64,000 nucleotides of DNA, taken from Micromonospora antibiotica (lineage in GTDB: Bacteria > Actinomycetota > Actinomycetes > Mycobacteriales > Micromonosporaceae). Positions 55,912 to 64,000 of the stretch are shown here, piece after piece; within the stretch, counting starts at the first letter, position 1; each line of letters begins with the position of its first letter. Where the stretch lies: NCBI RefSeq assembly GCF_017599305.1, contig NZ_JAGFWR010000014.1:1-64000 (forward strand), given 5' to 3'. A program made the translations under genes and the position numbers. The notes below the pieces were generated by a model. That model had not been told where the DNA came from. It saw only the letters and a list, made by a program, of their open reading frames with translations, and ran no database searches.

Positions 55912-56927
55912 GTCGGGTGGTGGTGGTCACCGGGGCCACCAGCGGCATCGGCCGCGCGGCGGCCCGGGAGTTCGCCGGGCGCGGGGACCGGCTGGTCCTC
56001 GCCGCCCGCTCCCCCACCAGCCTGGCCGAGGTACGCCGGGAGTGCCGCACAGCCGGCGCGGACCGGGTACGCACGGTGCCCACCGACGTGACCGACGCCG
56101 ACGCGCTCGACGCCCTGGCCGACACGGCGGTACGCGAGTTCGGTCGGATCGACGTGTGGGTGCACACCGCGGCGGTGATGGCGTACGGCCGGTTCGAGGA
56201 GATCCCGGCGGAGGTCTTCGACCAGGTGGTCCGCACCGACCTGCTCGGCGCGGCCGGCGTCGTCCGGGTGGCGCTGCGCCGCTTCCGGGCGGCCGGCGGG
56301 GGCACCCTGATCCTCACCGGTTCGGTCCTCGGGCACGTCACCGCCCCCTACATGAGCGGCTACGTGACCAGCAAGTGGGGCCTTCAGGGGCTGGTCCGTT
56401 CGGTGCAGCAGGAGGCCCGGGACCTGCCCGGGGTGCACGTCTGCCTGGTCACCCCGGGCAGCGTGGACACCCCGGTCTACCAACGGGCGGCGAACTACCT
56501 CGGGCGGGCCGGCCGGCCACCGCTGCCGATCACCACCCCGCAGCGGGTGGCCCGGGCCGTCGCGCGCCTGGCCGACCGGCCCCGCCGGGAGGTGTCGGTG
56601 GGCCGGGTCAACCTGCTCATGCGGGGTGGCTTCACCCTCCTGCCGGGCGTCTACGACGCGCTCGTCGGGCCGTTGATGCGGCGCGGCGGGCTGACCGGGC
56701 AGCCGGTCGCCCCGCACGACGGCGTCGTCTTCTCCCCGGACCCGGCGGGCGCGGCCGTCCGCGGCGGGTGGCTGCCGGAGCTGTCCGACCTGCTGCGCCG
56801 GGCCGGTGCCCCGACCGGCCGGGCGGCGACGGCGGTCGCGGCGGGGGCGGCGGTCGCGGCCGGGACGGCGCTGGCGGTCGGGACGGCACTCGCGGCGGGT
56901 GGGGCGGCCCGGCGTCGGCGGCGGTGA
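55908..56927 (+). CDS. Short-chain dehydrogenase/reductase with hydrophobic Ala-rich C-terminus
   Basis: A 339-residue protein. The SDR core is clear: VVVTGATSGIGRAAAREFAGRGDRLVLAARS (NAD(P) site), TVPTDVTDADAL, and the catalytic Ser-Tyr-Lys in LTGSVLGHVTAPYMSGYVTSKWGLQGL. After residue 300 follows an unusual Ala/Gly/Val tail (TAVAAGAAVAAGTALAVGTALAAGGA) ending RRRRR, which looks like a membrane anchor with a positive cytoplasmic end. GTG 55908 overlaps the dehydrogenase stop, so the two enzymes are co-translated and may act in sequence (inferred). Confidence 0.9.
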   Translation: MSRVVVVTGATSGIGRAAAREFAGRGDRLVLAARSPTSLAEVRRECRTAGADRVRTVPTDVTDADALDALADTAVREFGRIDVWVHTAAVMAYGRFEEIPAEVFDQVVRTDLLGAAGVVRVALRRFRAAGGGTLILTGSVLGHVTAPYMSGYVTSKWGLQGLVRSVQQEARDLPGVHVCLVTPGSVDTPVYQRAANYLGRAGRPPLPITTPQRVARAVARLADRPRREVSVGRVNLLMRGGFTLLPGVYDALVGPLMRRGGLTGQPVAPHDGVVFSPDPAGAAVRGGWLPELSDLLRRAGAPTGRAATAVAAGAAVAAGTALAVGTALAAGGAARRRRR

Positions 56928-57005
56928 GCAGCCCCCCACGGGCCGGTCCGCCCACCTAGAGTGGTGGCCCGGAGACAGCTCCGGGCACCGCTCGACGGGA
57001 GAGAC

Positions 57006-58025
57006 GTGACCAGCAGGGTGAACCGCAGGACGGCGCTGGGTCTCGGCACGGCCGCCACGGCCGGGGCGGTACTCGTCGGCACACCGGCATCGGCCGCCGG
57101 CCGCCCCGGCAAGTCCGCTGCCCCTGCGGCGAGCCCCGAGCTCGTCGCCCCGAGGATCGCTGCGGCCTTCCAGCGGGAGAAGTCGCTGACCGGCGGCAAC
57201 TGGCAGGTCCACCTCAGCCTGGAGAACGGGGTCACCCCGCTGGTCGCGGTCTCCGAGTCCGCCGACCGGCGGGTCGAGGCGTACAGCGTCAACAAGATCG
57301 CGGTGGCCGTCGCAGTGCTCGACAAGATCGACCGGGGGCTGCTCGCCCTCGACCAGCGGGTCGAGGTGGCCGCCTCGACCGTGGTGCCCGGCGGTGACGG
57401 CATCTTCGTCCTGGACACCGCCTACCCCAGTTCGGTGACGGTGGGGCACGTGCTGGCCAACCTGCTCACCGTCTCCGACGACACCGCGTCGCGGCTGTGC
57501 GGTCTGGTCTGCCCGGCCGCCGAGATCAACCGCACCCTGACCGCCAAGGGTTTCCCCAACACCCAGGTGCAGCCGCTGTCCGACCCGCACCGGTTCTATC
57601 TGGGCACCAGCACCGCCCGGGAGACGCACGCGCTGCTGCGCGCCCTGGTCGCCGGCACCCTGCTGTCGCCGTCGTCGACCGCCCTCGTACTCAAGCTGCT
57701 GCGCGCCCCGGTCGCCTTCACCGACGGCATCCGGCGCACCATGTCCTCGGCGGAGCGGGCCCGGGTGGCCACCAAGGCGGGCTGGTTCGTCGACGCCCGG
57801 CACGAGGCCGGTGTGGTCTTCGACACCACCGGGGCGGCCGTGCTGACCTACGTCCTCTTCGCCGACGGCCAGGCCGACCGGGACAACTTCGGCGCCACCC
57901 ACCCGGTGGTGCAGGCCCGGGCCCGGCTCGGCCGGTTCCTCCTGGACGCCACCGCGCAGCTGAGGGGCACCGCGGACGCGCCCCGGCACCGGGTGGCCCG
58001 GCAACGACCCAGCAACGGCGGCTGA
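57006..58025 (+). CDS. Tat-exported serine hydrolase (class A beta-lactamase fold)
   Basis: A 339-residue exported protein. The N-terminus VTSRVNRRTALGLG followed by a hydrophobic stretch and PASA-AG is a Tat-type signal. The domain carries SVNK (Ser94, Lys97; SxxK), SDDTA (157-161; SDN-like) and TKAGW (KTG-like). These fit the class A beta-lactamase/D-Ala-D-Ala-carboxypeptidase-like fold, but Asp for Asn and Ala for Thr make true beta-lactamase activity doubtful. GTG 57006 is preferred for GGGAGAG and the complete signal peptide. Monocistronic. Confidence 0.85.
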   Translation: MTSRVNRRTALGLGTAATAGAVLVGTPASAAGRPGKSAAPAASPELVAPRIAAAFQREKSLTGGNWQVHLSLENGVTPLVAVSESADRRVEAYSVNKIAVAVAVLDKIDRGLLALDQRVEVAASTVVPGGDGIFVLDTAYPSSVTVGHVLANLLTVSDDTASRLCGLVCPAAEINRTLTAKGFPNTQVQPLSDPHRFYLGTSTARETHALLRALVAGTLLSPSSTALVLKLLRAPVAFTDGIRRTMSSAERARVATKAGWFVDARHEAGVVFDTTGAAVLTYVLFADGQADRDNFGATHPVVQARARLGRFLLDATAQLRGTADAPRHRVARQRPSNGG

Positions 58026-58203
58026 CCGGCCCTGCCGTCCGTCCCACCACCCGGACCTCCCACGGCCCGGCGTCCGGGCCGCCCCCGGCCCCGACCCCCA
58101 CCGGCCGGCCCGGGGAAGCGGGGGCGGTCCGAGGGTCGGCGTGGGCGGGAGCCGCCGGTGGTGACTACCGTGTAGTGCGGGACACCGGCGAGGGGGACGA
58201 CAC

Positions 58204-59349
58204 ATGGGGCAACCAGCGCAACGCGCGGTCGAGCGGAGGCTCGGCGGTCGGCTGTGGCAGGTGGCGGGGCTGGCGGCGGTCGCCGGCCTGGCCTGGACGG
58301 CGCGGGACGTGCCGGCGGCGCTGGGCGGCCGGCTGACCGGCGCACGCGCGCAACGGGCCGCCCGGTCGGCGCAGTTCCGCGACGGGACCTTCCACAACCG
58401 GGTGGCCACCCGCACCATGCCCGGCGGTGACCCCGGTCGCAACCTGCTGCGGGAGCTGCTCTTCGGCCAGCAGCGTCGCCGCCCCACCGCCCCGGTCCCG
58501 CTGGTGCGGCCCGCCCCGGCCCCGACCACCGACGTCGACCGTGAGCTGGGCATCGTCTGGTACGGCCACGCCTCGACCCTGGTCGAGATCGAGGGGCACC
58601 GGGTGCTGATCGACCCGGTGTGGAGCGACCGGTGCTCGCCGTCGGCCGCGGTGGGGCCGAAGCGGCTGCACGAGCCCCCGGTACGCCTCGACGAGGTGCC
58701 CACCGTCGACGCGATCCTCATCTCCCACGACCATTACGACCACCTCGACATGGCCACCGTCCGGGAGCTGGTGCGCCGGCAGTCGGCGCCGTTCCTGGTG
58801 CCGCTGGGCGTCGGCGCGCACCTCGACCGGTGGGGGGTGCCGGAGGACCGGATCGTCGAGCTGGACTGGTCGCAGGGGCACCGGGTCGGCGGCCTGGAGA
58901 TCACCGCGACCGCCGCCCAGCACTTCTCCGGCCGGGGGCTGCGGCGGGACGGCACGCTGTGGAGTTCGTGGGTGGTCGCCGGGGCGCACCGGAAGGTCTT
59001 CTACACCGGCGACTCGGGCTACTTCGACGGGTACGCCGAGATCGGCGCGGAGCACGGGCCGTTCGACGTGACGCTGATGCAGATCGGCGCGTACGACCGG
59101 GCCTGGCCGGGCATCCACATGTTCCCCGAGGAGGCCGTCACCGCCCACCTCGACCTGCGCGGCGACCTGCTCGTCCCGGTGCACTGGGCCACCTTCAACC
59201 TGGCCCTGCACGACTGGTCCGAGCCGGTGGACCGGCTCTGGGCCGAGGCCAAGGCGCACGGCGTGCGGCTGGCGGTGCCCCGACCCGGCGAGCGGGTGGT
59301 GGTGGCCGACCCGCCGCCGGTCGACGGCTGGTGGCAGACCATCGCCTGA
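58204..59349 (+). CDS. MBL-fold hydrolase, NAPE-PLD-like
   Basis: A 381-residue metallo-beta-lactamase-fold protein. An N-terminal hydrophobic segment (about 17-33, LWQVAGLAAVAGLAWTA) may anchor it. Metal ligands: WYGHASTLVEIEGHRVLIDPVWSDR, LISHDHYDHLDMATV (HxHxDH), AQHFSGRG, FYTGDSGYFDGY and PVHWATFNLALHDWSEP. This set matches N-acylphosphatidylethanolamine phospholipase D-like hydrolases (UlaG/RomA group). Substrate in bacteria unknown. GAGGGGGA precedes ATG 58204. Confidence 0.9.
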   Translation: MGQPAQRAVERRLGGRLWQVAGLAAVAGLAWTARDVPAALGGRLTGARAQRAARSAQFRDGTFHNRVATRTMPGGDPGRNLLRELLFGQQRRRPTAPVPLVRPAPAPTTDVDRELGIVWYGHASTLVEIEGHRVLIDPVWSDRCSPSAAVGPKRLHEPPVRLDEVPTVDAILISHDHYDHLDMATVRELVRRQSAPFLVPLGVGAHLDRWGVPEDRIVELDWSQGHRVGGLEITATAAQHFSGRGLRRDGTLWSSWVVAGAHRKVFYTGDSGYFDGYAEIGAEHGPFDVTLMQIGAYDRAWPGIHMFPEEAVTAHLDLRGDLLVPVHWATFNLALHDWSEPVDRLWAEAKAHGVRLAVPRPGERVVVADPPPVDGWWQTIA

Positions 59350-59371
59350 CCGCGCGCCCACCGCCCGCCGC

Positions 59372-60883
59372 TCAGAGCACGAAGGCGTCGGTCCACAGCG
59401 CCCCGGAGCGACCCGACAGGACGTCCAGCATCGCTACGGCCTGACCGTCGGTGAGTTGGGCGACGAAGTCGACGATGGCCCGGCCGCGGGCCCGGCCGAT
59501 CCGGTCGGGGGTACGCGGGTGCAGCTCCGCCTCGGCCAGCTCGACCAGGTCGGGCAGCCGGCGGGGCAGCCGGGACTCCTCCTCGGGGTCGAGCAGCCAC
59601 TGCCAGAGCGCGTCGACCAGGGTGTCCAGCAGGCGGGCCTGGCCCCGCTGGTGCAGGGCCAGGTCGGGGCGGGCCAGCACGAAGCGGTGGTGGACGAACT
59701 TGAGCACCTGCACCTCGTGCCACTGCGCCGGGGCCAGCTGCACGTGGCCGGAGCGCACGTCCGGGGTGGCGGTCACCGTGATCGCGTCGACCAGCCGGGT
59801 GGTCCACCGGGCGGAGAACCTGGCCACGTACTGTTCCGCCTCGATCGACCCGTCGAAGGGCAACGCCAGCAGCCCGTCCACCAGTTCCTCGCGGACGTGC
59901 TCGACGGCGGCGGCGAATGCGTCGTCGTCAGCGATCCAGCCGTCCTTGCGGTGCAGTTGCCGGCGGAGCGCCTCGATCGCCGCGCCGGGCCGGCGGGCGG
60001 CACCGGTCAGCACCGGGTCGGTGACCGCGCGCAGGTGCCCGCCCTCGCGCTGCCAGGCCATCAGCTCGGCGGCGACGGTGCCCTGCTGGAGCACCCCCAC
60101 CCGGTAGAAGTCCTCCACGTCGTGGATGGCGTACGCGATGTCGTCGGCGGTGTCCATCACCGACGCCTCGACGGTCTGCTGCCACTGCGCGATCCGCCCG
60201 GTGAACGGGGCGCGGGCCTGTCGCAGGTCGGCCAGTTCCGTGCCGTACGCGCCGAACTTCGCCGAGCCGCTGTCCGGGTCGTCCGGTGGGGCGGCGGCGC
60301 CCCGGGGGGCGGGACGCAGGTGCCGGGGGTGCGGGTCGGGGTGGTCCAGCCGGGTCCACGGGTACTTCAGCATCGCCGCCCGCACGGCGGCGGTCAGGTC
60401 GAGACCGGTGGTGGCGGCCCCCCGGATCTCGGTGCTGGTGACGATCCGGTACGACTGCGCGTTGCCCTCGAATCCGTCGGCCAGCCCGAGCCGCTGCCGG
60501 GCCAACCGGTCCAGCACCCGCTCCCCCAGGTGCCCGAACGGCGGGTGACCGAGGTCGTGGGCGAGGGCGGCGGCCTCCACCACGTCCGGGTCGCAGCCGC
60601 CCAGTTTCTCCAGCAGGCCCCGCTGGGTCGGGTCGGCGGTCAACCGCTCGGCGATCGCCCGGGCCACCTGTGCCACCTTGAGACTGTGGGTGAGCCGGTT
60701 GTGCACCAGCAGTCCGGAGCCGACCGGGCTGATCACCTGGGTCACCCCACCGAGGCGGGCGAAGAAGGGCGAGGCCACGATCCGGTCCCGGTCGGCCCGG
60801 AACGGGCTCGCGGCGAGGTCACCGAGGGCTCGGGCACTGCCGCCGAAGAGGCGGCGGGCACGCGGATCCGCAGGTTGCTCCAT
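59372..60883 (-). CDS. dgt: dGTP triphosphohydrolase-like HD-domain protein
   Basis: A 503-residue HD-domain nucleotide hydrolase. Motifs: SPFRADRDRIVASPFFARLGGVTQV, HNRLTHSLKVAQVARAIAERL (first His), AAALAHDLGHPPFGHLGE (HD pair), FEGNAQSYRIVT and MDTADDIAYAIHDVEDFYR (distal Asp). It should cleave dNTPs to nucleosides and triphosphate and so tune dNTP pools. ATG 60883 lies within a GC-rich leader without a clear ribosome site. It is convergent with the MBL hydrolase gene and divergent from tex. Confidence 0.92.
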   Translation of the reverse strand: MEQPADPRARRLFGGSARALGDLAASPFRADRDRIVASPFFARLGGVTQVISPVGSGLLVHNRLTHSLKVAQVARAIAERLTADPTQRGLLEKLGGCDPDVVEAAALAHDLGHPPFGHLGERVLDRLARQRLGLADGFEGNAQSYRIVTSTEIRGAATTGLDLTAAVRAAMLKYPWTRLDHPDPHPRHLRPAPRGAAAPPDDPDSGSAKFGAYGTELADLRQARAPFTGRIAQWQQTVEASVMDTADDIAYAIHDVEDFYRVGVLQQGTVAAELMAWQREGGHLRAVTDPVLTGAARRPGAAIEALRRQLHRKDGWIADDDAFAAAVEHVREELVDGLLALPFDGSIEAEQYVARFSARWTTRLVDAITVTATPDVRSGHVQLAPAQWHEVQVLKFVHHRFVLARPDLALHQRGQARLLDTLVDALWQWLLDPEEESRLPRRLPDLVELAEAELHPRTPDRIGRARGRAIVDFVAQLTDGQAVAMLDVLSGRSGALWTDAFVL

Positions 60884-61141
60884 GATCGCCACGCTAGCGC
60901 AGCCGACCGCCCGGCCGCGCCGGCTCGCACCGGGCCGCCGACGGGCGGGACCCGGCGGCGCACGCCGGCCGGCAGACGGCGCCCGGCGGCCGGGCAGGTC
61001 GCGGCCGGGCAGGCGGCTGCCGGATAGGTCGCGGCCGGGCAGGCGGCGACCGACGGCACCGTCCCGGCGGGGGTGGCGCACGGCGTCGGGGGTGGGCGGC
61101 AGAATGCAGCAGGGAACCCGAAACGAAGGCGGATCAACATC

Positions 61142-63613
<2,472 letters not shown>

Positions 63614-63644
63614 GCGGTCGAGGGGGTGGGCGTACCGTCGCGGC

Positions 63645-64000
63645 ATGGGTGGTGACGGCGGTTCGGGGTGGCGGGAGCAGCAGCAGCGGGCGGCGCGGGC
63701 GCACGCGGCGGCCGACGCCCGCCAACGCGACGGTGAGCACGCGCAGGCCGAGGCACTGGTCGCCCGGTTCACGGCCGAGGCGACCCGGCGGGGGCTGCGG
63801 ACCACCCGGCTGGTGGCTCAGGGCTACGACGGACGGGGCCGCTACCGGACCGGCCTGACCGGCTGGTACGTCGACCGGGCCGGCCTGCGCGCGGTCGCCG
63901 TCGACGGCCGGTTCTTCCTGCTCACCGTGCCGCCGGGCGTACGCGCCAGACTGTTCGGCGTGGACGTGCCACCGGCCCGGCCGCCCCTGGTCGTCGGCCG
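63645..64000 (+). CDS. Conserved hypothetical protein (partial, runs past window end)
   Basis: The frame is open from ATG 63645 to the end of the window (118 residues seen). An Ala/Arg/Gln-rich N-terminal helix (REQQQRAARAHAAADARQRDGEHAQAEALVARFTAEATRRGL) is followed by a strand-rich part: GYDGRGRYRTGLTGWYVDRAGLRAVAVDGRFFLLTVPPGVRARLFG. No known domain recognised. It starts 31 bp after tex and may be co-transcribed with it. Confidence 0.7.
   Translation, partial: MGGDGGSGWREQQQRAARAHAAADARQRDGEHAQAEALVARFTAEATRRGLRTTRLVAQGYDGRGRYRTGLTGWYVDRAGLRAVAVDGRFFLLTVPPGVRARLFGVDVPPARPPLVVG

Noticed and set aside
55734-58721. 995-codon minus-strand open frame
   Set aside because: It runs opposite the SDR, serine hydrolase and dehydrogenase genes, all with clear families; no domain or ribosome site is present.

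Overview
The window is high-GC actinomycete chromosomal DNA, most like Micromonospora or a close relative. The evidence is very strong GC bias at third codon positions, frequent GTG starts, many 4-base GTGA stop/start overlaps, XRE/DUF5753 + DUF397 pairs, an LLM-class flavin oxidoreductase, a snapalysin-type protease and a CebR-type operator. The genus is inferred from protein resemblance only. No rRNA, tRNA or CRISPR array was seen.

Layout. 0-6.5 kb: tail of an IS30-type transposase, an acetyltransferase, a MarR-pirin pair, a phospholipase D-like enzyme, an acetoacetate-decarboxylase-fold protein and a SigB/SigF-like sigma factor. 6.7-13.4 kb: a minus-strand group (GPP34, amino-acid permease, acetyltransferase), then an XRE/DUF5753 + DUF397 pair just upstream of the helicase HrpB. 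13.4-19.1 kb: a PP2C phosphatase, a secreted multidomain GH9 cellulase behind a perfect CebR operator, and a snapalysin. 19.2-29.5 kb: housekeeping and metabolic genes (Na+/H+ antiporter, LLM oxidoreductase, succinate-semialdehyde dehydrogenase, lipase-like SGNH protein, EcsC-like protein, lytic-transglycosylase-like protein, PAC2 protein, exonuclease III).

29.6-34.1 kb is the most accessory-looking part. It holds a DUF397 gene next to a broken XRE/DUF5753 remnant, an XRE/DUF5919 regulator divergent from a tightly overlapping trio of small genes, a long palindrome, an ABM monooxygenase and a stand-alone LanC-like protein with an all-cysteine zinc site. 34.1-35.8 kb encodes a sortase coupled to a surface protein that carries a possible sorting signal. 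35.9-41 kb: TrmB, a Ski2-like DUF3516 helicase and a vanadium haloperoxidase-like enzyme.

41-45.8 kb is rich in repeats: a 15-bp VNTR, a terminator-sized palindrome, two members of a dispersed palindrome family, paired TTATCCACAGG boxes before a DUF559 nuclease, a possible corA relic, a cytidine deaminase and a minisatellite. 45.8-64 kb returns to core genes: HrpA, LysR divergent from sdhCAB, an alcohol dehydrogenase-SDR pair, a Tat-exported beta-lactamase-fold protein, an NAPE-PLD-like hydrolase, a dGTPase-like protein, Tex, and a partial conserved gene.

The best candidates for something undescribed are the dispersed palindrome family (42.5, 44.1 and 54.4 kb, with paired compensatory changes), the remodelled XRE/DUF397 locus at 29.7-31.9 kb, the sortase/substrate pair and the orphan LanC.
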